Shown here: piece by piece, positions 36,443-45,766 of the stretch
Numbering within the stretch: position 1 is the first letter of the stretch
Layout: each line of letters starts with the position of its first letter
Notes under the pieces: generated by a model
Seen by the model: the letters and a program-made list of their open reading frames with translations, nothing else
Told to the model about the DNA's origin: nothing
Databases searched by the model: none
Assembly (NCBI RefSeq): GCF_046054195.1
Contig: NZ_JBEQCS010000021.1
Location: forward strand, 14,980 to 78,979
Source of the DNA: Celerinatantimonas sp046054195
Lineage (GTDB): Bacteria; Pseudomonadota; Gammaproteobacteria; Enterobacterales; Celerinatantimonadaceae
Direction: 5' to 3'
DNA length: 64,000 bases
Position numbers and translations under genes: made by a program

Positions 36443-37918
36443 TTATATCAGGCTCTTGCGCTGATTGGAAGGTGGAATTGATAAAGATTCACGGTATTTG
36501 GCAATGGTACGCCGTGCAACTTTAATTCCCTGGTCGGCTAATACATCTGCAATTTTACTGTCACTGAGCGGTTTAGCTGGGTTTTCGGCGGCAACCAATT
36601 TTTTGATCAAGGCTCGAATTGCTGTGGATGAACATTCGCCACCTCCTTCAGTACTTACATGGCTGGAAAAGAAATATTTTAGCTCATAAATGCCGCGAGG
36701 GGTGTGCATATATTTTTGTGTCGTCACCCTAGAGATGGTTGATTCATGCATCTCAACTGCTTCGGCCACATCATTGAGCACCATTGGTTTCATGGCTTCA
36801 TCGCCATATTCAAAGAACGCTTGCTGATGGCTGACGATACAACGCGCCACTTTTAAAAGTGTTTCATTGCGACTTTCTAAGCTTTTAATAAACCACTTCG
36901 CTTCTTGTAAATGGGAGCGGATAAACTGACTATCATCACTATTTCGTGACTGGCGGCTGAGCGCAGCATACTGGGCATTCACCCGTAATTTAGGTACCGC
37001 ATCAGGGTTTAGCTCAACGACCCAGTGCCCCATTTTTTTACTCACTGAGACATCCGGAATCACGTACTCAGCCTGCGATGGATTGATATTGCTGCCAGGT
37101 CTGGGATCGAGACTTTGAATTAAACGCATAATCTCAGCCAGCTGTGATTCTTTTAGCTTGGTTTTGCGTGATAGCGTTCGATAATCCCGATTTCCAAGCA
37201 ACTCAATGTATTCACTGACAATTAATTTAGCTTCAGCAAGCCATGGAATTTGGCTATCGAACTGTTCAAGTTGCAAAAGCAGGCATTCTTGAAGTGTCCT
37301 TGAGGCAACCCCAAGAGGGTCAAAATGCTGAATCCGTTTGATAACCGCTTCTACTTCTTCAAGCGATAGTTCTTGGTCATCATCGCTATTTAGGCCATCA
37401 AGTAACTGTTCGCCACTTTGGGTTAAATAGCCTGACTCATCAACGGCATCGATAATTGCTAGTGCTATTACTTGGTCGGTGTCACTAAAAGGGGTTAAAC
37501 GCATCTGCCATAACAGGTGCTCTTTAAGTGATTCAGTGGTTTCACCTTGATAGATATGTTCATTGTCATCAGGCAAAGGCGCAGCAGGCGCTGAAGAGGC
37601 ACTGTAGATTTCATCCCAAGTCGAATCAACCGGAAGGTCATCACTGACTCGCTCATTGGTTATCGCATCACTGGTTTCGACTTGGCTTGAATCGGTTACG
37701 GTAACTGTTGGTTCCTGTTCTTGCAGGTTATCATCACTGCTACTGTCGTTTCCGGTATTATCTTCCTCGGCTGTTTCTAATAGTGGATTGGCGTCGAGCG
37801 CCTCTTGGATTTCTTGTTGTAAGTCCAATGTCGATAATTGTAAAAGCCTGATGGCTTGTTGTAACTGTGGCGTCATGGTCAGTTGCTGACCGAGACGTAA
37901 CTGCAAAGCGGCTTTCAT
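36443..37918 (-). CDS. rpoN: RNA polymerase sigma-54 factor RpoN
   Basis: A 491-residue sigma factor needed for enhancer-dependent promoters. The N-terminal Gln-rich activator-interaction region (LTMTPQLQQAIRLLQLS) spans about 14-50, an acidic linker spans about 50-125, the core-binding domain follows, and the C-terminal RpoN box ARRTIAKYRE lies near 470. It is 56 bp after lptB and upstream of ptsN. Length is slightly above E. coli (477), mainly in the acidic linker. Confidence 0.97.
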   Translation of the reverse strand: MKAALQLRLGQQLTMTPQLQQAIRLLQLSTLDLQQEIQEALDANPLLETAEEDNTGNDSSSDDNLQEQEPTVTVTDSSQVETSDAITNERVSDDLPVDSTWDEIYSASSAPAAPLPDDNEHIYQGETTESLKEHLLWQMRLTPFSDTDQVIALAIIDAVDESGYLTQSGEQLLDGLNSDDDQELSLEEVEAVIKRIQHFDPLGVASRTLQECLLLQLEQFDSQIPWLAEAKLIVSEYIELLGNRDYRTLSRKTKLKESQLAEIMRLIQSLDPRPGSNINPSQAEYVIPDVSVSKKMGHWVVELNPDAVPKLRVNAQYAALSRQSRNSDDSQFIRSHLQEAKWFIKSLESRNETLLKVARCIVSHQQAFFEYGDEAMKPMVLNDVAEAVEMHESTISRVTTQKYMHTPRGIYELKYFFSSHVSTEGGGECSSTAIRALIKKLVAAENPAKPLSDSKIADVLADQGIKVARRTIAKYRESLSIPPSNQRKSLI

Positions 37919-37974
37919 TAACGAATCTGATCCCTTTTTATTTTCAGCCTTAAATTAGGTTTTACGAACCCCAG

Positions 37975-38700
37975 CTATAACTTAAATTGTTCACCCAAAT
38001 AGACTTTCTTAACGTGGTCATTAGCCAGAACTTGTTCTGGGGTTCCTGATGCAATAAGCTCTCCCTGACTGACGATATATGCATGTTCGCAAACATCCAA
38101 TGTTTCTCGAACATTATGGTCGGTGATTAACACACCTAACCCTCGGTCACGTAAATGCTCGATAATCTTTTTTATATCAATCACCGAAATTGGGTCAACA
38201 CCTGCAAACGGTTCGTCGAGCAGAATAAACTTGGGTCCAGCGGCCAATGCTCGGGCAATTTCTGCACGGCGTCTTTCACCACCGGATAAACTCTGTCCTA
38301 AACTTTTGCGAATATGTCCAATGTGAAATTCATCGAGCAATTCGTCAAGTACTAGTTGTCTGGCACCTCGGTCGAGCTCTTTGCGTGTTTCAAGCACCGC
38401 CATAATATTATCTTCAACCGACAAGGTGCGAAAAATAGAGGCTTCTTGGGGAAGATAACCAATACCCATTCGCGCTCTGGAGTGCATTGCTTTGAGCGTA
38501 ATATCTTGCTCATCGATACTAATCCGGCCTTCGTCACGCGCAACTAACCCTACAACCATGTAAAAGGTTGTGGTTTTTCCCGCGCCGTTAGGGCCTAACA
38601 AGCCGACAATTTGACCAGTTTCAACTTCTAAACTGACATTTTTTACGACTTGTCGCTTCTTATAACTTTTGGCCAGATTCTCTGCTTTCAGCAATGCCAT
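37975..38700 (-). CDS. lptB: LPS export ATPase LptB
   Basis: This 241-residue ABC ATPase powers LPS extraction from the inner membrane with LptF/LptG (not in the window). Walker A GPNGAGKTT lies near 36, Q-loop YLPQEASIF near 86, signature LSGGERRRAEIARAL near 140, and Walker B FILLDEPFAGVDP near 162. Length equals E. coli LptB. It follows lptA by six bases. Confidence 0.97.
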   Translation of the reverse strand: MALLKAENLAKSYKKRQVVKNVSLEVETGQIVGLLGPNGAGKTTTFYMVVGLVARDEGRISIDEQDITLKAMHSRARMGIGYLPQEASIFRTLSVEDNIMAVLETRKELDRGARQLVLDELLDEFHIGHIRKSLGQSLSGGERRRAEIARALAAGPKFILLDEPFAGVDPISVIDIKKIIEHLRDRGLGVLITDHNVRETLDVCEHAYIVSQGELIASGTPEQVLANDHVKKVYLGEQFKL

Positions 38701-38706
38701 AAATAA

Positions 38707-39219
38707 TTACTTCTGCTCTTTTTTGTTCTGTTGGAGCTGCTGTGGCTCGAAAATAGTAGTGACATGACCCTGCTTGCCACCATCTGCCACCATTTCTTGT
38801 GATTTGATGTTATAGCGGATTGTATCGCCTTTGACGAGGCTTTCCTGCTGTTGCAGTTGAGCATTGTCAGTGAGTGTGACAATCCGTGATTTAAGCTCAT
38901 AACGAAGATGGTTCGCGTGACCTTTCATCAATCGGCCATCATCCATTTTTTGCTGAAATTTAGCAGGTCGGCCATCGGCAACCATCACTTCACTGCCTTT
39001 TTCGCCAGTGCCATAAACTGTCACTTTATCTGCGGTGAGTTTAATGGAACCTTGCGTCACTGTAACGTTATGAAAAAACGTTACTTTATTTTGTTTAATA
39101 TCAACTTTTTGTTGATCGGCATTCACGACTATTTTCTGACTATAGTCTGATTCTAGAGCCTGTGTTGATGCACTTAGCGCTAATAATACGACGAAGGCTA
39201 TTGAATTAATTTTGTTCAT
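38707..39219 (-). CDS. lptA: LPS transport periplasmic protein LptA
   Basis: A 170-residue periplasmic protein whose beta-jellyroll units form the bridge carrying LPS between membranes. A signal peptide ending near ASTQA (about 20) is followed by KVTFFHNVTVTQGSIKLTADKV and a second strand-rich half. The C-terminal tail is Gln/Lys-rich. It overlaps lptC by 14 bp. Confidence 0.93.
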   Translation of the reverse strand: MNKINSIAFVVLLALSASTQALESDYSQKIVVNADQQKVDIKQNKVTFFHNVTVTQGSIKLTADKVTVYGTGEKGSEVMVADGRPAKFQQKMDDGRLMKGHANHLRYELKSRIVTLTDNAQLQQQESLVKGDTIRYNIKSQEMVADGGKQGHVTTIFEPQQLQQNKKEQK

Positions 39220-39763
39220 TATGATATACCGCGTTTATGTCCTGATGTAAGTTCACAACTTCCGTGGTGAGACTGCCATGCATACCTATTCCAGTTTGCT
39301 CATACTGTGGACCAACAACCGTTACCTTACGGTCTGTGTCCATCGTCTGCTGCGTTAAGTCTACGTGTAACAGCGGGGTCAATAGATCTTGAATATAGCC
39401 ATCGTTACTTAAATTTTTGACCACCACATCCTTTTGAAAAGTCACCAATTCTTGTTTATAAGCTTTTGCTGTTCTAGACACTACCTGCCAAATAGGCTTT
39501 TGGGGACCCGGATAAATCAAGATCCGCGGCGCATCAAAAGTACTAACTTGGCTCTTTTCGTAATACTGCATCTGGTCGGCATAGACTCGATACTGTACCT
39601 GACCTAATTTATCATAACTTACACTATATAGCCCACTTGCCGTAAAATCAGGTGTTTGCACTGTCTGATCGGGCTGCTCAGAACCTGAGTGCAGATTTCG
39701 CCATCCCCAAATCACGCCCGCTAGAACCAGCAGTGCTAGAATAATTAAATTCTGCCCCTTCAT
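39206..39763 (-). CDS. lptC: LPS export protein LptC
   Basis: A 185-residue bitopic protein joining the inner-membrane LptBFG complex to LptA. It has one N-terminal membrane segment (LIILALLVLAGVIWGW near 6-21) and a periplasmic beta-jellyroll with YRVYADQMQYYEKSQVSTFDAP near 58. It overlaps kdsC by 4 bp and lptA by 14 bp. Confidence 0.93.
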   Translation of the reverse strand: MKGQNLIILALLVLAGVIWGWRNLHSGSEQPDQTVQTPDFTASGLYSVSYDKLGQVQYRVYADQMQYYEKSQVSTFDAPRILIYPGPQKPIWQVVSRTAKAYKQELVTFQKDVVVKNLSNDGYIQDLLTPLLHVDLTQQTMDTDRKVTVVGPQYEQTGIGMHGSLTTEVVNLHQDINAVYHNEQN

Positions 39764-40323
39764 ACGCTGCTCCCGGTAAAATCATTGAGTTGGCCGTGAG
39801 CTTGCAGGAGTAAATCGCATACTTCGCGCACCGCACCGTATCCACCATTTAAAAATGTTTGATAATCGGCTTTAGCACTGACTAATGGGTGCGCATCATG
39901 CACTGCGATAGCCAATCCTACCTGCTGCATAACTGGTAAATCAACTACATCATCACCAATATAAGCGCATTGCTTGGCGCTGACACCTGCTTGAGTCAAA
40001 AGTTTTGTAAAGGCTTCTTGTTTATTTTCTTGGCCTTGAAAAATATAACGAACATTCAGCTGCTTCATGCGATTTTCAACAATCTCAGAGCGTCGCCCAG
40101 TGATCACGGCAACGTCTATCTGATGGCGGATAATCGCTTTGATGCCAAAGCCATCACGGGTGTGAAATGCTTTGAGCTCTTCGCCCTGATTTCCCAGATA
40201 AATCCGGCCATCGGAGAAAACACCATCCACGTCGCAAATCAGCAGAGCTATTTGTGCTGCTCTATCAAATACGTCACGAGTCACCTGCCCGTATAGAGTG
40301 GCTACCAAATCTGCTGACATCAA
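39760..40323 (-). CDS. kdsC: 3-deoxy-D-manno-octulosonate 8-phosphate phosphatase KdsC
   Basis: A 187-residue HAD-type phosphatase giving free Kdo for the LPS inner core. The catalytic aspartates are in CDVDGVFSDGRIY near 30, the second motif is AVITGRRSEIVENR near 75 and the third is YIGDDVVDLPVM near 122. It forms tetramers in E. coli. It overlaps both kdsD and lptC by four bases. Confidence 0.96.
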   Translation of the reverse strand: MMSADLVATLYGQVTRDVFDRAAQIALLICDVDGVFSDGRIYLGNQGEELKAFHTRDGFGIKAIIRHQIDVAVITGRRSEIVENRMKQLNVRYIFQGQENKQEAFTKLLTQAGVSAKQCAYIGDDVVDLPVMQQVGLAIAVHDAHPLVSAKADYQTFLNGGYGAVREVCDLLLQAHGQLNDFTGSSV

Positions 40324-41285
40324 TAGACTCCAGCCTGCAAGAGTGAATGCATGTTAAAGGCTCCAATTGGGATTTGCTTGTCAGTGACAAACAATCCATT
40401 AATTGATTTTTCTTTCATAAATTTTAAAGCATCAAACGCCAACCAGTCCGCTTCGATAACATAAGGATCTTTGGTCATCACGGTGCCGATGGCAGTCTCG
40501 TGGATATCGGCTCGAAGGTCAAGTATCCGGCGTAAATCCCCGTCGGTAAATAGCCCGACTAATCGCCCAACAGAGTCGATAACGCCGGTCATTCCTAAGC
40601 CTTTTTCGCTCATTTCTAAGAGTGCTTCTCGGATGGTTTGTTCCACACCAACGAGCGGGATTTCCTCGCCTGTAAGCATAATATCCGGCACGCTAAGTAA
40701 CAATTTTTTACCCAATGCTCCGCCTGGATGCGAGAGGGCAAAATCATTAGCAGTGAAACCGCGCTCTTCAAGTAATGTCACAGCGATAGCATCGCCCATC
40801 ACCAATGCTGCGGTTGTACTCGCTGTGGGGGCAAGCCCTAATGGGCAGGCTTCACGGCGTACATTAATATTCAGATGAAAATTAGCGCCGCGGGCCATTG
40901 ACGAGCCTGGATTGCTAGTCATGGCAATAATGGTAATTTGGCGATGTTGTAACACCGGGTAGAGCGCTAATATCTCGCTAGACTCGCCTGAGTTTGATAG
41001 CGCAAAGACCAGATCCCCTTGGCTAATCATGCCTAAGTCGCCGTGGCTAGCCTCGCCTGGATGAACAAAAAACGCAGGTGTTCCGGTCGATGCAAGCGTT
41101 GCCGCAATTTTGCGGCCAATGTGCCCGGATTTACCCATTCCTGTGACAATAACCTTGCCCTGGCATTGCGCTAGTTGTCGACAGATGGCGATAAAATCTT
41201 CATTTAAATGACTTAGCAGCTCATTGACCGCTTGTGCTTCTAAATTAATGACCCGTTGGGCGGTTTTTATATAATCGAAACTCAC
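40320..41285 (-). CDS. kdsD: Arabinose 5-phosphate isomerase KdsD
   Basis: A 321-residue isomerase converting ribulose 5-phosphate to arabinose 5-phosphate, the first step to Kdo. A SIS domain at about 35-170 shows GMGKSGHIGRKIAATLASTG and SNSGESSEIL; two CBS domains follow to the C-terminus. The frame opens at GTG 41291, but GTG 41285 has AGGT at a better distance. The downstream genes kdsC, lptC, lptA and lptB are tightly packed. Confidence 0.95.
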   Translation of the reverse strand: MSFDYIKTAQRVINLEAQAVNELLSHLNEDFIAICRQLAQCQGKVIVTGMGKSGHIGRKIAATLASTGTPAFFVHPGEASHGDLGMISQGDLVFALSNSGESSEILALYPVLQHRQITIIAMTSNPGSSMARGANFHLNINVRREACPLGLAPTASTTAALVMGDAIAVTLLEERGFTANDFALSHPGGALGKKLLLSVPDIMLTGEEIPLVGVEQTIREALLEMSEKGLGMTGVIDSVGRLVGLFTDGDLRRILDLRADIHETAIGTVMTKDPYVIEADWLAFDALKFMKEKSINGLFVTDKQIPIGAFNMHSLLQAGVY

Positions 41286-41312
41286 AATCACGACCTAATT
41301 AAAAATTTGGAC

Positions 41313-42302
41313 TTATAAAAATAGCACGAGCTGGTAGCTGATAAAGGTGATCAAAAGCAATCCTCCAGCCCATCGCGTTAATCGATGCGGTTTAACGAGC
41401 AAGCTTAACACCCCAATTGAGGCGCTTGTGGCCAGCATCCACCAGTAATCTCGTGCAAATGCTGCTGGATCAACTTTGCCCGGTGCTAAGACACCGCAAA
41501 CTGCCAGAACGATTAATAAATTAAAAATATTGGAGCCGATAATATTGCCTAAAGCAATGTCATTTTCTTTTTTAATGACACTAATTATACACGCAGCTAG
41601 CTCAGGCAGACTGGTGCCCACGGCGATGATCGTTAGACCTATCACCAGCTCACTAATTCCCAGATAACGAGCAATATTACTCGCAGCTCCCACCAAGTAG
41701 TCAGAGCTAATTGGTAAAATGATGAGTCCGACAATCAACCAAAATAGGGCTTTAGTAGTTGGGACTTCCTTGGGAATTTCTGATTCATATTGCTCGATTA
41801 ATTCATCATCTTCGGTTTTATCTGCCGTTGCTGATGAATGTTGTTGGTGATGCTGCTTTTGTGAGCGCCAAATCAGATATCCCATCATCAGGACAAACAG
41901 GGTGATAAGCGTATACCCATCAAAAAAGCTCAGATAATTATCACTTAAAAGATAACCCGTGACGACTGTGGCTAGCAGCATGACTGGCATTTCTCGGCGC
42001 AGGCTCGATTTACCGACTAATATGGGTTGCATAAGTGCCGTGACACCTAGCACCAGTGTAATATTTGTGATGTTTGAGCCAATGGCATTACCAATAGCGG
42101 TATTGAGTTGACCATTGAGTGAGGCCGTTGCCGATACCATGATTTCTGGTGCCGAAGAGCCCATTGCGACAATCGTCAGGCCAATCACCATCGGTGATAT
42201 TCCGAGGTTTCGGGCCAGTGCTGCTGCGCCAAAAACAAAGCGGTCGGCACTATAAACAAGGCATGCGAAACTGGCGATTAAAACAATGATATCAATCCAC
42301 AT
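41313..42302 (-). CDS. yrbG: Calcium/sodium antiporter family protein YrbG
   Basis: A 329-residue cation exchanger with about ten membrane segments in two inverted halves. The two alpha-repeat signatures are MGSSAPEIMVSATAS near 47 and VGTSLPELAACIISV near 218. An acidic, His/Gln-rich cytosolic loop near 145-170 joins the halves. It leads the kdsD-lpt operon and is divergent from mlaF. Confidence 0.94.
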   Translation of the reverse strand: MWIDIIVLIASFACLVYSADRFVFGAAALARNLGISPMVIGLTIVAMGSSAPEIMVSATASLNGQLNTAIGNAIGSNITNITLVLGVTALMQPILVGKSSLRREMPVMLLATVVTGYLLSDNYLSFFDGYTLITLFVLMMGYLIWRSQKQHHQQHSSATADKTEDDELIEQYESEIPKEVPTTKALFWLIVGLIILPISSDYLVGAASNIARYLGISELVIGLTIIAVGTSLPELAACIISVIKKENDIALGNIIGSNIFNLLIVLAVCGVLAPGKVDPAAFARDYWWMLATSASIGVLSLLVKPHRLTRWAGGLLLITFISYQLVLFL

Positions 42303-42444
42303 GAATGGTGTAGCCTATATTAAAAATGATAATTAAAAGCTGCATTGTCGGTATTTTAGCAATAAAAGGGAAGAGTTAGCTTGAGTCAGCTTGGATGTAC
42401 CCATAAAATAATTGCTTTGATATAACCAACTAGGTATCGCCATT

Positions 42445-43239
42445 ATGGCTGAAAATATTATTGAAGTCAGGGGGTTAACCTTTTCCCGCGGGGATAGGAA
42501 GATTTTCGATTCGATTGATTTCAGTTTCCCTCAGGGAAAAGTAACAGCGGTGATGGGACCCAGTGGCACAGGTAAGACCACGCTGCTGAAGCTATTAGGT
42601 GGGCAACTCAAGCCTCATAGCGGTGAAGTTTTATTTGCGGGTGAAAATATTCATCGTCAGAGCCGCTCAAATTTATATCAGTTGCGTAAACGGATGGGCA
42701 TGCTTTTTCAAAGTGGCGCACTGTTTACGGATTTGAATGTATTTGACAATGTTGCCTTTCCGCTGCGCGAACACGCTCATCTGCCAGAGACTGTTTTACG
42801 TAATCTGGTGTTAATGAAATTAGAAGCGGTAGGACTTCGCGGCGCCGCAGAGCTGATGCCGTCCGATCTTTCTGGTGGGATGGCCCGGCGCGTTGCTTTG
42901 GCTCGCGCCATCGCTTTAGAGCCCGACGTGATTATGTATGATGAACCCTTTGTCGGCCAAGACCCGATTACCATGGGGGTTTTAATCAAGCTTATCAGTA
43001 ATCTTAATCAAGCCCTTAAACTAACCTCTATAGTGGTTTCCCACGATGTTGAAGAGGTGTTAAGTATTGCAGACTATGTCTATGTCATTGATCAAGGCAA
43101 AGTCTTAGCGCAAGGTGATGTTGCCAGTGTCAGGCAAAGTGATAATCCTCATCTGCAGCAATTTTTACAGGGGCAAGCAGACGGGCCGGCTGCATTTCAT
43201 TATCCTGCACCCCCTTATCTGGAGTCTCTTAAAGCATGA
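42445..43239 (+). CDS. mlaF: Mla phospholipid transport ATPase MlaF
   Basis: A 264-residue ABC ATPase of the MlaFEDB complex that helps keep phospholipid out of the outer leaflet. Walker A GPSGTGKTT lies near 38, signature LSGGMARRVALARAIA near 142 and Walker B VIMYDEPFVGQDP near 162. Its stop overlaps the mlaE start by four bases. Confidence 0.96.
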   Translation: MAENIIEVRGLTFSRGDRKIFDSIDFSFPQGKVTAVMGPSGTGKTTLLKLLGGQLKPHSGEVLFAGENIHRQSRSNLYQLRKRMGMLFQSGALFTDLNVFDNVAFPLREHAHLPETVLRNLVLMKLEAVGLRGAAELMPSDLSGGMARRVALARAIALEPDVIMYDEPFVGQDPITMGVLIKLISNLNQALKLTSIVVSHDVEEVLSIADYVYVIDQGKVLAQGDVASVRQSDNPHLQQFLQGQADGPAAFHYPAPPYLESLKA

Positions 43240-44015
43240 TCATTGAATCGATAGCCCGTTTAGGGGCAGGGGTAATGACTGGTTTAGCTGGCGTCGGTCG
43301 AGCCGGCATGATGCTCGCACAGGCCGTTTTGGTTAAACCCGAGCTTAAACTGTGGCGTAATATTTGGCGGCAAATTTATCCAGTAGGTGTGCAGTCATTA
43401 ATCATTATTTTGGTCTCCGGTTTGTTTATCGGTATGGTCTTGGCGTTGCAAGGCTATAATATTCTGGTCAAGTTTGGTGCTGAAACCAGTTTAGGACCGT
43501 TAGTTGCTTTAGCATTGCTGCGCGAATTAGGACCTGTTGTAACGGGCTTATTATTTGCCGGTCGAGCAGGCTCGGCGCTGACCGCTGAAATTGGGCTGAT
43601 GAAAACCACTGAGCAGTTAAGCTCGATGGAAATGATGGCGGTTGACCCGCTTAAACGAGTGATTGCTCCTCGTTTTTGGGCCGGAGTCATCAGTATGCCG
43701 TTGTTGGCGATGCTCTTTAATGTCGTCGGTATCTGGGGCGGATATTTAGTCGGGGTCCGTTGGTTGGGCGTCGATGATGGTAGTTTCTGGTCAATCATGC
43801 ATGCTAACGTTGATTTAGTATCTGATATCGGCAATGGATTTTTAAAAAGTATTGTATTTGCGATAGCCGTCAGCTGGATTGCATTATTTAACGGTTATGA
43901 TGCCAAACCGACTTCTCGGGGAATTAGTCAGGCGACCACTCGCAGTGTGGTTCACGCCTCATTAGTCGTGTTAGGTTTGGATTTTATATTAACAGCGCTC
44001 ATGTTCGGAAGTTAA
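43236..44015 (+). CDS. mlaE: Mla inner-membrane permease MlaE
   Basis: A 259-residue permease with about five membrane segments. Family signatures include SLIIILVSGLFIGMVLALQGY near 51 and LLFAGRAGSALTAEIGLMKTTEQ near 107, with GLVALALLRELGPV-type sequence between. It forms the core channel with MlaD on its periplasmic side. Confidence 0.95.
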   Translation: MIIESIARLGAGVMTGLAGVGRAGMMLAQAVLVKPELKLWRNIWRQIYPVGVQSLIIILVSGLFIGMVLALQGYNILVKFGAETSLGPLVALALLRELGPVVTGLLFAGRAGSALTAEIGLMKTTEQLSSMEMMAVDPLKRVIAPRFWAGVISMPLLAMLFNVVGIWGGYLVGVRWLGVDDGSFWSIMHANVDLVSDIGNGFLKSIVFAIAVSWIALFNGYDAKPTSRGISQATTRSVVHASLVVLGLDFILTALMFGS

Positions 44016-44018
44016 CTC

Positions 44019-44504
44019 ATGAAAGTAGATAAAACAGAATTTGCCGTAGGCGTTTTTTTGCTCTTAGGGCTGCTCGCCATCTTAGTATTGGCGCTGCGAA
44101 TTGCTGACAACGATCTGGTCAGCGATGGAGATAGTTATGTGGTTTATGCCAATTTCGACAATATTGGTGGTTTAAAAGTTCGCTCACCTGTAAAAGTTGG
44201 TGGCGTGGTTGTTGGGCGTGTTGATTCGATTAACTTGAATGCGCAAACATTTGAACCGAAAGTAACCATTCGTCTTTACAAAAAATTTGGTGATTTTCCG
44301 GCGAACAGTTCAGCTCGAATATTGACTTCTGGATTGCTCGGTGAGCAGTACATTGGTTTACGTCCAGGATTTAATATGCCCGGTGAAAAACCACAAATTC
44401 TTCATAATGGTAGCAGTATCGACGATACTAAATCCGCCATTATTCTCGAAGACCTGATTGGTCAATTCCTCTATTCCGCATCTTCAGGAAAAGATAAACA
44501 ATGA
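44019..44504 (+). CDS. mlaD: Mla MCE-domain protein MlaD
   Basis: A 161-residue bitopic protein whose MCE domains form a hexameric lipid-binding ring. A single membrane helix (FAVGVFLLLGLLAILVLAL near 8-26) is followed by the MCE domain with FDNIGGLKVRSPVKVGGVVVGRV-type sequence near 47-68. It is shorter at the C-terminus than E. coli MlaD (183). It overlaps mlaC by four bases. Confidence 0.94.
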   Translation: MKVDKTEFAVGVFLLLGLLAILVLALRIADNDLVSDGDSYVVYANFDNIGGLKVRSPVKVGGVVVGRVDSINLNAQTFEPKVTIRLYKKFGDFPANSSARILTSGLLGEQYIGLRPGFNMPGEKPQILHNGSSIDDTKSAIILEDLIGQFLYSASSGKDKQ

Positions 44505-45184
44505 AAAAGATACCCTTAATTGGATTTGCTGTTTTGGCCTTTATGTTTTCGGCTTGTTCGTTTGCAATGCAACCTGTTGCCAATCAGCCGACAAAAGATC
44601 CGTATAAAACCATGACAACGGTAGTTGATCATACGTTTCCAAAACTCAATAAACTCAGCAGTGAAGGCAAGCTCAATGAGCAAACTGCTCGAGAAATTAT
44701 TATTAATAACGTGATGCCATATATTGACTACCGTTATGCCGCCTATATGGTGATTGGCCATAATCTGCCAAAAACCACCAAAGAGCAGCGCGAACGTTTC
44801 GTGCAGGCTTTTTATACCTATTTGGTCAATACTTACTCACAAGCGCTGGGTAAATACGATCATCAGAAAATTGAAATTGCCCAGCCTCGTCCATACGAAG
44901 GCAAACGGGTGATGGTTGTTCCAGCTAAAATTATTCAACCCGATGGTCCAGCGATTAATCTGCAGTTTAAATTCCGTCACTTGCAAGATGACAAAGGATG
45001 GTTGGCGTTCGATATGATAGCCGAAGGGGTTAGTTTATTATCTACTAATCAGTCAGAAGTCGGTGGATTGATCAATAAAAAAGGCATTGATGCGGTCTCT
45101 CAAATGCTGGAAAACCGTCAACTCAAAGCTGACGCAGATAAAACGATGACTCAGGCTCAAAGTAAGGCCGCCGCCCATGGCTAG
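44501..45184 (+). CDS. mlaC: Mla periplasmic lipid carrier MlaC
   Basis: A 227-residue periplasmic shuttle carrying phospholipid between MlaA and MlaFEDB. The N-terminal signal peptide contains FSACSFAMQ; a Cys in the lipobox position suggests either a lipoprotein or ordinary cleavage after SFA, and the residue three before Cys (Phe) argues for the latter. The MlaC/Ttg2D fold is seen in INNVMPYIDYRYAAYMVIG and FVQAFYTYLVNTYSQALGKY. It overlaps mlaB by eight bases. Confidence 0.93.
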   Translation: MKKIPLIGFAVLAFMFSACSFAMQPVANQPTKDPYKTMTTVVDHTFPKLNKLSSEGKLNEQTAREIIINNVMPYIDYRYAAYMVIGHNLPKTTKEQRERFVQAFYTYLVNTYSQALGKYDHQKIEIAQPRPYEGKRVMVVPAKIIQPDGPAINLQFKFRHLQDDKGWLAFDMIAEGVSLLSTNQSEVGGLINKKGIDAVSQMLENRQLKADADKTMTQAQSKAAAHG

Positions 45185-45485
45185 TGGATCTTTTGCTAGG
45201 GTAGATGAGCAAGTCCTAAGCTTTGCGGGGCGTTGGACGATGGCCACCGTCAGAGAACTTTGGGTTGATTTATCCAAAGAATCATTTAACTGTGCTGATT
45301 TAGAAAAAATCGAACAAATTGACTCTGCCGGATTAGCCGCTATCATCACCGCCCTATTAAGTGGCCATGACGGCCAAAAGATTAATCTTCGTCATTGCCC
45401 TGAGTCAATCAAACCTTTGGTAGCGCTCTATGGTTTAGAGCCTTACCTTGTTCATTCATCCGAAGCCGGTTTAACCGCGGAGTAA
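45177..45485 (+). CDS. mlaB: Mla STAS-domain protein MlaB
   Basis: A 102-residue cytosolic STAS protein that binds and stabilises MlaF. The STAS strand-turn LEKIEQIDSAGLAAIITAL near 42-60 is diagnostic. It is encoded in a different frame from mlaC, overlapping its end by eight bases. Confidence 0.92.
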   Translation: MASGSFARVDEQVLSFAGRWTMATVRELWVDLSKESFNCADLEKIEQIDSAGLAAIITALLSGHDGQKINLRHCPESIKPLVALYGLEPYLVHSSEAGLTAE

Positions 45486-45493
45486 ATAGCCAT

Positions 45494-45751
45494 ATGCAAC
45501 CGGAGCAGATTAAACAAATTTTGCAAACTGCCCTCACTGTCGATGAGCTTCAAGTCAAAGGCGAGGACAGCCACTTTGAAGTTTTCGCTGTCGGTGAAAT
45601 TTTTGACGGATTATCACGAGTAAAGAAGCAACAGGTCATCTATGCCCCGTTGGCCGAGTATATCGCTGATAATACAATTCATGCTTTGACTATAAAGGCT
45701 TATACACCAGCGGAATGGGAAAAAGCTAAAAAGTTTGGTCAGCCCATTTAG
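45494..45751 (+). CDS. ibaG: BolA-family iron-sulfur/acid-stress protein IbaG
   Basis: An 85-residue BolA-like protein that forms complexes with monothiol glutaredoxin. The family core is seen in HFEVFAVGEIFDGLSRVKKQQVIYAPL and the C-terminal IHALTIKAYTPAEW. Location between mlaB and murA is the conserved ibaG (yrbA) locus. Confidence 0.94.
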   Translation: MQPEQIKQILQTALTVDELQVKGEDSHFEVFAVGEIFDGLSRVKKQQVIYAPLAEYIADNTIHALTIKAYTPAEWEKAKKFGQPI

Positions 45752-45766
45752 CGCTTGAGGTATTTG